DNA from: DAOLCO01 sp964612555
GTDB taxonomy: Bacteria; Bdellovibrionota_C; UBA2361; SZUA-149; DAOLCO01
Assembly (NCBI GenBank): GCA_964612555.1
Contig: CAZTBW010000010.1
Span: forward strand, 1 to 64,000
Direction of reading: 5' to 3'
DNA length: 64,000 nt
This document shows positions 27,287 to 35,763 of this stretch, one piece after another. The position numbers and the translations under genes are program-made. Positions within the stretch are counted from its first letter, which is position 1; each line of letters opens with the position of its first letter. The notes below the pieces were generated by a model. It was not told the DNA's origin and ran no database searches. It was given only the letters and a program-made list of their open reading frames with translations.

Positions 27287-27782
27287 CAAAATGAACGCAA
27301 AGAAAGTATTCAGCTTTCTTCTTTGCACTCCTGCGTTTACGAGAAGAAATATCACTTCGCTTATGCTCGTTGGTGTTTTTTTTCTTGTGTATGTACTTGC
27401 AGGCGGTAAGATTGATACGGAACTTCCGAGTGCCCGCCAGGCTGCTACTTTTGGGGGTGCTGATCTTGGTTTTTCGGGTACAGAGAGGCGAGAGAATAAT
27501 AATGTATTTCAGCAGCAACAAGCCGCTCCAAATCAAATATTAGGAGAGGTGACCCCGGATGAAAGGTACAAGCGGGAAACGGCTTCTCATATGAAAGGGA
27601 GAGTCTTTACTGATGAGGACGCTGACTCTTCATTAAACGAACCTTCTGACAGATCGGGACTCATTCAGGGTAGATACAAAAGCCCTGAATCAGTATATGA
27701 ACGTAGAGCTATTGAAAGAAGCGAAAAACGCTCCGCTGACCCTTTTGATGCAATTGAGGAACGATTACGTCAGGCTCGCTAG
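27276..27782 (+). CDS. Single-span membrane protein of the secretion operon
   Basis: 168 residues. AAGGAGA precedes the ATG. A short cytoplasmic segment is followed by one span (about 26-42, LMLVGVFFLVYVLA) and a hydrophilic, probably periplasmic tail of about 125 residues that is Gln/Asn-rich at first (NNNVFQQQQAAPNQ) and Arg/Glu-rich and helical at the end. No family recognised. By topology it could be a minor inner-membrane component, comparable in layout only to the small TrbI-type proteins after traC in F. Confidence 0.6.
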   Translation: MSDNKMNAKKVFSFLLCTPAFTRRNITSLMLVGVFFLVYVLAGGKIDTELPSARQAATFGGADLGFSGTERRENNNVFQQQQAAPNQILGEVTPDERYKRETASHMKGRVFTDEDADSSLNEPSDRSGLIQGRYKSPESVYERRAIERSEKRSADPFDAIEERLRQAR

Positions 27783-27858
27783 TTTTATTCGTGAATAACG
27801 GGACGTTCCTTTTTGTAGACGTTCTTTTTTGCAAAAGAGAAACAGGATTTTTAATAGA

Positions 27859-28563
27859 ATGAAATTCTCTGACAATGATTTTGAAGATGTAGATTTTGAT
27901 GCCATTCGTGACGGGTTAAGTGAGGAAGAGTATCCCCTTGATGATGTGTTTGGGGGTGAGAGTTCTATTGCGCATGCAAAAGAACTGGGAGCAGAGATAG
28001 AAGGAGAGGGTGACCCTGATGCACCCGTTCGATATTACTTTTTTCCTACCTGGAGATCTCAGTTTTTTAATATCATCTGGTTTGCGCTTACTGCGGTAGC
28101 TGTCATTTATTTGTCTCGAGAATATCCAGCCTGGTTTATTATCCCCGGAGAGCTGTTTAAGACCAGTTCAACGAAGTACATGCTGCATTTACCGTATCTT
28201 GTTCTGGTTCCGGGGTTCTTTCTTGGAAAAATTCTTATTAATATCTATGACGCAAAGTATATTATTGATGAAACAGGGATTGAAGCCCAGGTTGGTCTTG
28301 TATCTTTGAGTCTTCGCCAGCCAAGGCTCAGATGGGAAGATATAAGGGGGGTGGAGCCTAAACAGACTATCTGGGAGAGAATGCTTGAAATCGGCACGGT
28401 TGCACTTGGCAGTGCCATGACCAATGAACCTGAGATCGTCATGGAGGGGGTGGCAAACCCCAGGGCAATTCAACTACTTATCAATTCTGAAAGGAGCAAG
28501 CGCCTCCAGGAACTGAAGCAAATAGGTCTTACTCTCGGACAAGGGGTTATAAAAGGAGACTAG
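27859..28563 (+). CDS. Inner-membrane protein with bacterial PH domain
   Basis: 234 residues from the ATG at 27859; a TTG at 27829 extends it by 10 residues. The first 55 residues are strongly acidic (DNDFEDVDFD). Two spans (about 68-86 and 110-129) are followed by a bPH2/YdbS-like domain (about 132-208) with the family pattern LRWEDIRGVEPKQTIWERML and IVMEGVANPRAIQLLI. Such domains bind proteins or lipids at membranes. It lies inside the secretion operon after traC, where no known system has this component, so it is a candidate system-specific part. Confidence 0.72.
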   Translation: MKFSDNDFEDVDFDAIRDGLSEEEYPLDDVFGGESSIAHAKELGAEIEGEGDPDAPVRYYFFPTWRSQFFNIIWFALTAVAVIYLSREYPAWFIIPGELFKTSSTKYMLHLPYLVLVPGFFLGKILINIYDAKYIIDETGIEAQVGLVSLSLRQPRLRWEDIRGVEPKQTIWERMLEIGTVALGSAMTNEPEIVMEGVANPRAIQLLINSERSKRLQELKQIGLTLGQGVIKGD

Positions 28564-28624
28564 GGTCTGGTCTATTGTGGTAATAGGCGTAAGGCGCTGT
28601 TTTTACTAAAGTTCTTTGGGTTAT

Positions 28625-29908
28625 ATGCGAACTTGTCTGTTTCAGTTCTGTGGTTTCTGTATTTGTGTGCTGGGCATATCCGTGTCCTCCTACGCTCAGT
28701 CAGTGCCTAATCTGGAAAAAGTCACGCATAAGGAAAGAATAGATGCCATTAAGGGCTCATCCTCTCTTGCCTCTTCTTCTAAAAAGCTTAACGAACTTCG
28801 TCTCGAAAATAACAGCCTTAAGGAGCAACAGCAGGTTCTTATTGATTATGCTCGTCAGCTGAGATTAAAGTACAAAGACCTCCAGAAGCACTGTCTTGAT
28901 GATGCAAAAGGGAAAAAGAGCCATACCCAGACACATGCTCAGACACATACCCAGACATTGGGGCAGTGCGAAAAAAGAGATGATGTTATCCCCCTGTCTC
29001 AGTACAAGGATTTGCAAAGAAAATTTCAGGAACTTCAAAGTGCGGCTAGTAACAGCACCTTTGATTCACAGACCCTGGCACGACAATTATCCGAATCAAA
29101 TGACAAGAACACTTCACTTGAGAACAAGTACGAGAGCTTGAAAAAAGAATTTGATGCCTACAGACAGGACAAGGAATCAGTACACGCAAGTTTACAGGCA
29201 AAAATCAATGAGCTTCAGTCCGAGACAAGCACAAAGAAAAAAGAAGCAAGTTACTGTGATGAACAGCTTGAGAGCAGTCAGAAGCTTGCATCTCGGGTGC
29301 CTGCACTGGAAAAAGAGTTACTGGGGCTTAAAAACGAGCTCCTGTTAAGAAAAAGTGCAGCAGAGGTTTTGGGTACTGAACCTGTCAAACCTTCGCCGGT
29401 TCCAGCCAGAAATGTTTCCGTCGGGAATGTTTCAGCTGCTAGTGTTCCTTCCAGACCTTCTGAAACAGTACTTGCAAGTGATGTTACGATTGTGGAAGTT
29501 ACGGGAAACAAGGTTAGTTTACGGGTAGGACCGGGAACTCAACATTCACCTGTAATGGATCTCCAGAAGGGAACCAAGCTTACGGTTGAAGCAAAAGAAA
29601 AAGATTGGTACCGCGTGTTTTCTCCAACCGGAGGAAGGGCGTTTATTCATTCGAAATATGTCAAAGTTGTTTCAGGAAATCAAAACCCCTCTCAGTCTTC
29701 TCAGCCGAGAGGAAGACTCGAAGTGGAGCCCAGAAAACCGGATATTCCTTTAAAGCCCGTGAGAAGAGTTGGTAGTTCGGGCGAGAAGGATTCAGATGAG
29801 GGAGGTGTTGAGATCCCACTGGGAGAAGGTTACTCTGAAGCCCTCGCCATTGAAAAACTCATGGAAGCGATGAAGAGCGGCTTACAGGAAAAGAGTGTGG
29901 TGGAGTAG
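28625..29908 (+). CDS. Periplasmic coiled-coil protein with SH3b domain
   Basis: 427 residues from the ATG at 28625. A signal peptide ends at SYAQ (about residue 25). Coiled coils follow at about 52-90 and 125-245, split by a short QTH repeat (about 101-110). Residues 286-349 form a bacterial SH3 domain with the usual NKVSLRVGPGTQHSPV opening and GRAFIHSKYVKVV end. SH3b domains bind peptidoglycan or partner proteins. It is followed after 5 bases by an M23 peptidase gene, so the pair probably acts on the cell wall to make room for the secretion channel. Confidence 0.78.
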   Translation: MRTCLFQFCGFCICVLGISVSSYAQSVPNLEKVTHKERIDAIKGSSSLASSSKKLNELRLENNSLKEQQQVLIDYARQLRLKYKDLQKHCLDDAKGKKSHTQTHAQTHTQTLGQCEKRDDVIPLSQYKDLQRKFQELQSAASNSTFDSQTLARQLSESNDKNTSLENKYESLKKEFDAYRQDKESVHASLQAKINELQSETSTKKKEASYCDEQLESSQKLASRVPALEKELLGLKNELLLRKSAAEVLGTEPVKPSPVPARNVSVGNVSAASVPSRPSETVLASDVTIVEVTGNKVSLRVGPGTQHSPVMDLQKGTKLTVEAKEKDWYRVFSPTGGRAFIHSKYVKVVSGNQNPSQSSQPRGRLEVEPRKPDIPLKPVRRVGSSGEKDSDEGGVEIPLGEGYSEALAIEKLMEAMKSGLQEKSVVE

Positions 29909-29913
29909 TTGGG

Positions 29914-30420
29914 ATGAAAGTATCTGTGTATAAAAAACTCTTATTGGTTGCCCTGGTTCTGTTCATACCATGTCAGGGGTTTTCTAGTGATAATGTGCGG
30001 ATATCGAGTCAATCCATTGTATTTCCCCTTATTGCACCGAAGTTATCAAGTTCTTACGGTTCTCGTTTGCACCCGATAAAGAAAATTACGAAGCACCATT
30101 CGGGAGTTGATCTTGCAGCACCGGAAAAAAGCCATGTGCGAGCTGTAATGAGCGGCAGAGTGATATTTGCCGGAAGGCTTGCTGGTTATGGAAATATGGT
30201 AAGCATTTACCATGAAAGCAATAAACTTTCTCTTTATGGGCATTTGAGTGAAATTCATGTTGAAGTCGGGTCTAATGTTCAGGCGGGGAAGATTATTGGT
30301 CTGGTTGGCAGTACGGGTTCGGCAACAGGTCCCCATCTTCATTTTGAGTGGCGTGAAAATGGCAAACCTGTAGATCCCATGAAAATTTTCCCTCATATCG
30401 CCGAAGAGCCTCTGGGGTAG
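29914..30420 (+). CDS. Periplasmic M23 metallopeptidase
   Basis: 168 residues with a signal peptide (cleavage near QGFSS). The LytM domain is complete: YGSRLHPI, the zinc ligands His62 and Asp66 in HSGVD, and His141/His143 in HLHFEW, with the conserved GNMVSIYH and LYGHLSE strands. It is predicted to cut peptide cross-links in peptidoglycan. Placement directly after the SH3b coiled-coil protein and after the secretion core suggests local wall opening during assembly, the job done by VirB1-type lytic transglycosylases elsewhere. No extra targeting domain is present, so the SH3b protein may serve as its partner. Confidence 0.9.
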   Translation: MKVSVYKKLLLVALVLFIPCQGFSSDNVRISSQSIVFPLIAPKLSSSYGSRLHPIKKITKHHSGVDLAAPEKSHVRAVMSGRVIFAGRLAGYGNMVSIYHESNKLSLYGHLSEIHVEVGSNVQAGKIIGLVGSTGSATGPHLHFEWRENGKPVDPMKIFPHIAEEPLG

Positions 30421-30459
30421 TGCTTTACTATATGTACAGCATTATACTACAATTGGTGA

Positions 30460-31029
30460 ATGCTACTTTCTTCCGATTTTGATTTCTCATTTGTGCCCTC
30501 TCCTAATTTTGGAGCGTATTTTGAGCATGGGCTACCGGATACTATTGTCATTCACTATACCGCCATGGATACTGCTGAGGCAGCAATTACAAGACTGAGC
30601 GATCCTTCTGCCCAAGTGTCGGCGCACCTTGTGATTGGCAGGGACGGATATATTTCGCAACTGGTGTCTTTCAAGAGGATTGCATGGCATGCGGGGATAA
30701 GTTCATGGAATGGACGAGAGGGACTTAATAGATATTCGATAGGAATCGAGCTTGATAACGCGGGATTACTCCAAAAAAAAGGGGACTGGTTTTATTCATA
30801 CTTTGGGGGGGTGTATGAAGCTTCTCAGGTAATGGAATACGTGGAAGATGGTAAGGTTACCTACTGGCATAAATATTCTTCTGAGCAAATTGACGTACTG
30901 ACAGAAGTTTGTGCCTTACTTGCCCAGAAGTTTCCGATTAAGGAAATACTTGGTCATTCCGAGATTGCTCCTGAGAGAAAGATTGACCCTGGTCCTGCTT
31001 TCCCCATGGATAGGGTAAGACTATACTAA
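30460..31029 (+). CDS. N-acetylmuramoyl-L-alanine amidase, AmpD type
   Basis: A 189-residue amidase_2 domain. The zinc ligands are His32 (TIVIHYTA), His166 (ILGHSEIAP) and Asp176 (KIDPGPAFP). Glu97 in IGIELDN and Lys174 complete the active site. There is no signal peptide, so it probably acts in the cytoplasm on recycled muropeptides like AmpD. It follows the M23 gene by 39 bases and may be the last gene of the secretion transcript. Its stop overlaps the end of the convergent YheU-like gene by 9 bases. Confidence 0.88.
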   Translation: MLLSSDFDFSFVPSPNFGAYFEHGLPDTIVIHYTAMDTAEAAITRLSDPSAQVSAHLVIGRDGYISQLVSFKRIAWHAGISSWNGREGLNRYSIGIELDNAGLLQKKGDWFYSYFGGVYEASQVMEYVEDGKVTYWHKYSSEQIDVLTEVCALLAQKFPIKEILGHSEIAPERKIDPGPAFPMDRVRLY

Positions 31030-31248
31030 CAAGATCGTGCAGGTTTCTGTTCCAGGGTCGAAATAGATCTGTGCTCTGCCGGCTCTCAACTGTTCCATGA
31101 CCTGATTTGCTTTTTCCTCATAGGAGAGTTCAAGAGTACCATAGTCAGTACCCTCTCTCAGTATAAAGTCTTGTATGATACCCTCAAGTACCTCTTTTTC
31201 AAGCGCTAAAAGAGGTATTGGGACAGGGTCTTGCTTTACTTGATTCAT
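31021..31248 (-). CDS. UPF0270/YheU-like small protein
   Basis: 75 residues from the ATG at 31248 (a TTG at 31254 adds two). The segment IPLLALEKEVLEGIIQDF then LREGTDYG and the closing TCTILL match the YheU family of uncharacterised 70-80-residue proteins. No function is known for the family. It is a single-gene unit, convergent with the amidase gene. It is mostly seen in gammaproteobacteria, so its presence here is of some taxonomic interest. Confidence 0.8.
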   Translation of the reverse strand: MNQVKQDPVPIPLLALEKEVLEGIIQDFILREGTDYGTLELSYEEKANQVMEQLRAGRAQIYFDPGTETCTILLV

Positions 31249-31280
31249 TTTCAAATCGGAGATATTAGGTGTTCTAATTA

Positions 31281-31637
31281 ATGTTATTTTGCCTCTTACA
31301 TCCTACTATGAAATCTACTACCGGGAAACCAACTACTGCTAAACTAACCGCAGAACAAAAAAAATTCCTCAAAGGCTTGGCTCATGGGCTTACTCCCCAT
31401 GTACTGATTGGAAAATCAAAAATATCAGATCAGCTTATTGATGAAACCAATAAGGCGCTCACCTCACATGAACTCATCAAGATAAAGTTCAATCAGGGTA
31501 AGGAAGAAAAGAAATCACTGGCAGAAGAAATCGCAAGTAAAACTGATTCAGTATTCATTTCAATGACAGGAAACACCGCCATCCTCTACCGCCAGCAAAA
31601 AGTCACGGAAAAAAGAAAAATCAAACTCCCTCACTAG
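31281..31637 (+). CDS. yhbY: YhbY-family CRM-domain RNA-binding protein
   Basis: 118 residues from ATG 31281; an inner ATG at 31308 gives 109, closer to the usual length. The CRM domain is clear: LTAEQKKFLKGLAHGLTPHV, then LIGKSKIS, and TGNTAILYRQ at the end. The GxxG-like loop is present. YhbY binds pre-50S ribosomal particles and assists assembly. No clear ribosome site precedes either start. Its 3' end overlaps the convergent lipoprotein gene by 4 bases. Confidence 0.88.
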   Translation: MLFCLLHPTMKSTTGKPTTAKLTAEQKKFLKGLAHGLTPHVLIGKSKISDQLIDETNKALTSHELIKIKFNQGKEEKKSLAEEIASKTDSVFISMTGNTAILYRQQKVTEKRKIKLPH

Positions 31638-32071
31638 TAAAAATCTAAATTACCAGTATCTATTCCACCACTATTTTTTAAATTAAAAGTCCCGCTGCCA
31701 TTTGTATATCCTCCTGCCGGTAGTCTGAATGTAGTGTGATATGATTTCTCATTATGTATAATTGTTATACTGACAGGTTCTCCTGAGTCGCCGATTACCT
31801 CAAGCTGAAAGCCACCGTATTGATCACTTAAAGTTGACTCTTCAAGTTTTGGAGTTTTTACGGTTACCTTGGCAAATGAAGCCGGGGTTTGTTTTTCGGT
31901 GAGAACGGTACCTGAGAAATCAAGATACAAAACTCCCGTTCCTGCGCTACTGCCGGATGAGTGCCCTGTAAGCGGCAAACCTGTGCCGACCGTACCCCCG
32001 CCATAATGAGCGCATGAGCCAAGTATAAAAACAATACTTATGCAGGAAATAAGAGAAAATATCGCTTTCAT
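31634..32071 (-). CDS. Hypothetical lipoprotein
   Basis: 145 residues. The lipobox ILGSC gives a lipidated Cys near residue 20. A Gly/Ser-rich linker (GGGTVGTGLPLTGHSSGSS) leads to a beta-rich domain with VKTPKLEESTLSDQYGGFQL, like the carboxypeptidase-regulatory (transthyretin-like) fold. It probably sits in the outer membrane. The start codon overlaps the stop of the upstream DUF6502-like gene by 4 bases, so the two are coupled. Function unknown. Confidence 0.65.
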   Translation of the reverse strand: MKAIFSLISCISIVFILGSCAHYGGGTVGTGLPLTGHSSGSSAGTGVLYLDFSGTVLTEKQTPASFAKVTVKTPKLEESTLSDQYGGFQLEVIGDSGEPVSITIIHNEKSYHTTFRLPAGGYTNGSGTFNLKNSGGIDTGNLDFY

Positions 32072-32859
32072 TTACGTGCCTCCTCGGTATTGGCAAATGT
32101 GCATAGAGTAACCTTTGCACCAGGGGTTTTATCTTTTTGTACATTAATATCTTTGTCAAATCTTGCAAGGTAATTTCTTATTTTATGGTGAAACTTTGCC
32201 CCTTCAGTGAGCAGCCATTGCCTGATCGTGTCAAGGTCTTCATGGTAGATGTTGTCATAGACCGTTTTTGCATGAAGATGTTTTACGGAGAGTTCAGAGA
32301 GGATATTTTCTTCAACTGTGGAAATTAAAACTCTCATATCATCAGATAATATACCAAACCCTGTTCTAATATCTTCAACAGGTACATGGCGTCGTTCTAA
32401 AAGGCTTAGCCCACGAGGAGATTTTTTAACAAGTTGTAATCGTTCAAGTTCAAAGAGAATGGAAGCAGGGTGAAGGTCTGTACTGACCTTGGCTACCAGT
32501 CTGTTAAATTCCGAACCAACTTCACCATATTCAAGAACTTTTGGTTTCCCGGTTTTAGTGAGAAATTCCGGGTCTTGCTCCCACTGTGCCAAAACCCTGC
32601 TTACAAGACTTACTGATTGTACCGGGTCATCTTCACCGTCAATAATTTTTTTTACTTCAGGGCGACGAATGCCACTCATTGCACTGATTTTACTCGGAGT
32701 AATTTTTTTACCCTGCCTTGTAATTTCTTCTGCTGCGATTTCTACAAAGAGTGCCTTACTTGTATCGAAAAAATCCTGGATAGACATTCCATGCCTGATA
32801 GCAAATGCTATTACGGGTCTCAAGAGTAGCCCGAGGTATGTTTTCAATGTTTTTTCCAT
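32068..32859 (-). CDS. DUF6502-like putative HTH regulator
   Basis: 263 residues. The first 75 residues have the family pattern LLRPVIAFAIRHGMSIQDF then EITRQGKKITPSKISAMSGI and RRPEVKKI, a helix-turn-helix-like region. The rest is helical with no signal or span. The family is uncharacterised but usually read as DNA-binding. It is coupled to a downstream lipoprotein gene that it may control. The 230 bases upstream (to 33089) hold no gene that I can see. Confidence 0.7.
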   Translation of the reverse strand: MEKTLKTYLGLLLRPVIAFAIRHGMSIQDFFDTSKALFVEIAAEEITRQGKKITPSKISAMSGIRRPEVKKIIDGEDDPVQSVSLVSRVLAQWEQDPEFLTKTGKPKVLEYGEVGSEFNRLVAKVSTDLHPASILFELERLQLVKKSPRGLSLLERRHVPVEDIRTGFGILSDDMRVLISTVEENILSELSVKHLHAKTVYDNIYHEDLDTIRQWLLTEGAKFHHKIRNYLARFDKDINVQKDKTPGAKVTLCTFANTEEARK

Positions 32860-33089
32860 ACAAGCCTGTTATGGATATTTTACCCATTTATGTATTATAT
32901 CATGAAAAATAATTAATTCAAACCCTGCCAAAATCAACAGAATTGATCTTTTATATAGTAAATACAATAAGTTAATAAATTAAGTAACATTATATCCAAA
33001 GTGAAGCATATCCTGTTTGTTGGCTGATAAGTGGGTAGATCGTCCATTTTGTGAATTACTTTAGTGTTTAGCTTGTTTTTTGAGGTTAT

Positions 33090-33776
33090 ATGGAACAGAA
33101 AAAAAACTATATCAGTGCATCAGTAAACTTCTTTCTTTGTTGTGTGCTCTGCATTCTGGCATATACAGTGGTGCAGATTCTGCCTCGGGGAACTAAGGAA
33201 CAGGTCTTCAGTGTGTATCAACTGCTTGTAAAGCTTGTATTTTTCGATGGATATCAATTGGTGTACATATCCCTCATTTTTTCAACCGCTATGGTGTTGG
33301 CACTGAAAAAGATATCTGTCTTCATCAAGAAATATCTATTAATGAGAAGAGTAATAGAGCTTGAGAGAGTGGCTTCAGTATCAAAACAGCGTATTGTTGA
33401 TCTTGAGTGCCAGATATTCGAGCATTTCTATCACATTAATTCAGAGATCATTGAAGCAATAACTCCTGCGAGGTTATTAATGGAGTCACTTGAGGCTAAA
33501 GTAATTGCACTTAATGCAGCAATCAAATCAGAAGACCCAAAGCGGGTATATGAAATTTTACACGCCGCAATTTATGTTAATAAAACTTCCGGAAACAGTG
33601 TTTTATTCAGCGATTTGTATGCGATGCTACCTGAAAAGGTGGAGGTTGATGAGTGTGAGGAACTTCTTCTTAAACTCTTTAGAAGTATCACGCATGAGCT
33701 CAGAATTATAAAAAGCAAGTGCAGCTATCTGAACATGGCAGTGGTAAACAAATCCTGGAGACCGGTGATAAACTGA
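33090..33776 (+). CDS. Membrane protein with cytoplasmic helical domain
   Basis: 228 residues, unrecognised. Two spans (about 11-31 and 54-71) are followed by a helical domain of about 150 residues that starts as a coiled coil (RVIELERVASVSKQRIVDLE). The layout resembles small membrane-bound sensors, but no kinase or HAMP motif is visible. GAGG lies before the ATG. It stands alone. Function unknown. Confidence 0.6.
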   Translation: MEQKKNYISASVNFFLCCVLCILAYTVVQILPRGTKEQVFSVYQLLVKLVFFDGYQLVYISLIFSTAMVLALKKISVFIKKYLLMRRVIELERVASVSKQRIVDLECQIFEHFYHINSEIIEAITPARLLMESLEAKVIALNAAIKSEDPKRVYEILHAAIYVNKTSGNSVLFSDLYAMLPEKVEVDECEELLLKLFRSITHELRIIKSKCSYLNMAVVNKSWRPVIN

Positions 33777-33832
33777 AAAATGAAAGGTCACGCAGGGGTG
33801 TACCTTTCAGTATTCAAGAGGCAGGACAGGTG

Positions 33833-34048
33833 TTAGTCTTCTGCCTCTAATATAGAGTAAAAGTACAATTGATAGGCGCTTGTACTTTTGTCTTCTATAT
33901 CTGAGCCTGAGTGATCTTCTGATTCCTCATGCTCAGACTCACATTTTCGGTTTTCACGATCCAATTTATCATATTCACTGATTATTTTTTCAATTACCCT
34001 GCCGATATGAACTGGTTCGCCAATCCTTCCTGATCTTCTGGTTCCCAT
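33833..34048 (-). CDS. Small acidic hypothetical protein
   Basis: 71 residues. A good AAGGA ribosome site lies 6 bases before the ATG. The first 30 residues (RRSGRIGEPVHIGRVIEK) look ordered, while the middle is Glu/Ser/Asp-rich and probably disordered. It lies downstream of the HTTM gene with about 240 bases between; that stretch has a 61-codon frame from a TTG without a ribosome site, which I do not accept as a gene. Function unknown. Confidence 0.45.
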   Translation of the reverse strand: MGTRRSGRIGEPVHIGRVIEKIISEYDKLDRENRKCESEHEESEDHSGSDIEDKSTSAYQLYFYSILEAED

Positions 34049-34288
34049 TATTTTCCTTCTTGGAAAAAGATGAAATCCTCCCTAATTGAAACCACACAAA
34101 AAAACCATTTCCCTGCGTGTTCCTTTTTCCATACTGAAAATCTGCCGGCATGGAGTAAGGAACGAGCGGATTCTTCTACACAAAAAACAAGATGTATGTA
34201 TGCATTATTATTTAAATACTGCCTTATAGACAAATAAAAGCAGGGACGCTCAATGGGGACATTCTAAGCACCTGTAATTTCTAACATT

Positions 34289-35752
34289 TTATTTATTCCT
34301 TAAAATCCAGTCGTTCTTTTTCCAGTCATGGAATGAGACTTTGGTGAGGTCGACCCGATGATCAATAAGTCGTTTCTTTTCCCCCCTGTTTAAAGAGCAT
34401 GAAATATCGGCGTAGATGGGGGCTCCATCATGGAGGTCGCTCAGGTGTCTGGCATATTGGATAATCATATTTGGTCTTGTGATCATTTTTCGATACTGCC
34501 AGTGCCTGATTGTATTTGAATGAAGTTTCACCCTGGTATTATTTTTTTCGTGTATGGTAAAAAAGTACCCCTGACATTTTTTACTTCTCAATTTCATGTG
34601 CCATGAAAAACGATGCCCCTCTTCTGTCCAGCTTGTATTTCCGGGAATAAAATAATGACGCAGTGGTATTGCAAGTTGAAGCAGGCACCATGTGAAAAGG
34701 CATATTTTGAGATAGCGTGATATATCCGGGGTCGGGTTTGAAGTTTGAAAACTCTGAGCAGGTTTTTTTATAAAATCCCAAAACAGGAGCGGGAGGATAA
34801 GACTGCCGCAGAAAAGGGGAATAACAGCAATTCTTCCATGGAACCAGGAAGCAATCACGGCACCGGAGAGGGCAAGCATTAAAAGGAAAATTCGATTCAA
34901 GACCCTGCTGTTTTTAAGATACGAGTAAAACATGGACACCCAGGAGCACGGATAAAAAATGCAGAGCGCCCCTATCATAAACCACGGAAATATTCCTATA
35001 TTGAACAGACGATCATTGGTCAGGTGAAAGAGCAGTAAGAGGGAAGCGATATAGGGTCTGCTTCGTGTAACCATCAGAAGGGGAAAAGCCAGAAGATCAA
35101 GCAGGAGACCCGAGTAGCTTACAAAGAATGCACACTCGGTGGTATTAAAATAATCGCCAACATAGGGGAACAGATGTTTTCTTGGCGGAAGCCAGGTTGA
35201 AAGAGGTCGTCCTTCCAGCCAGTCGGGGTTAATCTTTGCAAGCCCCCCGAAAAAATAAACAATGCCTATCTGGAATTGAAGAATAAAAATCGCCCAGTAG
35301 GGTACCACCTGGCTTTTTTTCCCGGGAAATATTTTAGCATCCAGGGAATAAGCTTTATGTGCGGGAAGAAATGGAAGAAGAAAACTGATAAGGATTACCA
35401 GATAGAAGTGGTTAAGATAACGTGCCTGTTCCAGAAGAAACGTATAGGTGAAGAGTGTAAAAAAAAGAGTGGTACTCAGGCGATAAAAAAGCCCTGCCAT
35501 AATACAAACTGAAAGCGTTCCAAGAACGTAGAACAGTAAGACCATATTCTCTTCAGATAAAGGGCTCACCCATGAAAACCCTCCGTAGCTAAAATGGAAT
35601 CCGGGTTCAACCCAATAGCGCTGAATGTTTTTTTGCGTAATGTATACGTAAGACTCCCAGAGCATGATGAGCCCGAAAAAGATACGAAAAAAAACCAGAG
35701 ATTGTATGCTGCACGGAAGATTTAAAAATGAGGTATATCTGGAGAGTCTCAT
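34289..35752 (-). CDS. HTTM protein, vitamin K-dependent carboxylase-like
   Basis: 487 residues. The N-terminal multi-span region has the HTTM/VKG_carbox pattern: SLVFFRIFFGLIMLWE, then YGGFSWV, ARYLNHFYLVILISFL and a long stretch ending QIGIVYFFGGLAKINPDWL, which is the most conserved segment of gamma-glutamyl carboxylase homologues. The C-terminal part (about 380-487) is soluble. In animals the enzyme carboxylates glutamates using vitamin K; bacterial members are mostly untested. Twelve bases separate it from the J-domain gene upstream, so they are probably cotranscribed. Confidence 0.8.
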   Translation of the reverse strand: MRLSRYTSFLNLPCSIQSLVFFRIFFGLIMLWESYVYITQKNIQRYWVEPGFHFSYGGFSWVSPLSEENMVLLFYVLGTLSVCIMAGLFYRLSTTLFFTLFTYTFLLEQARYLNHFYLVILISFLLPFLPAHKAYSLDAKIFPGKKSQVVPYWAIFILQFQIGIVYFFGGLAKINPDWLEGRPLSTWLPPRKHLFPYVGDYFNTTECAFFVSYSGLLLDLLAFPLLMVTRSRPYIASLLLLFHLTNDRLFNIGIFPWFMIGALCIFYPCSWVSMFYSYLKNSRVLNRIFLLMLALSGAVIASWFHGRIAVIPLFCGSLILPLLFWDFIKKPAQSFQTSNPTPDISRYLKICLFTWCLLQLAIPLRHYFIPGNTSWTEEGHRFSWHMKLRSKKCQGYFFTIHEKNNTRVKLHSNTIRHWQYRKMITRPNMIIQYARHLSDLHDGAPIYADISCSLNRGEKKRLIDHRVDLTKVSFHDWKKNDWILRNK

Positions 35753-35763
35753 GAGTGTTTAAG

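Noticed and set aside
26955..27536. 193-codon minus-strand frame opposite the post-traC genes
   Set aside because: It is antisense to three genes with ribosome sites and lipoboxes; its composition is low-complexity and its start is not supported.
18529..30420. Dot/Icm (type IVB) secretion system
   Set aside because: The DotD-like lipoprotein hints at it, but the TraB and TraC features and the L-E-K-B-V-C order fit F-type better, and no IcmT, DotC, DotG-repeat or IcmP was seen.
34048..34233. 61-codon minus-strand frame next to the small acidic gene
   Set aside because: It starts at TTG without a ribosome site, has no family features and only its stop touches the next gene.
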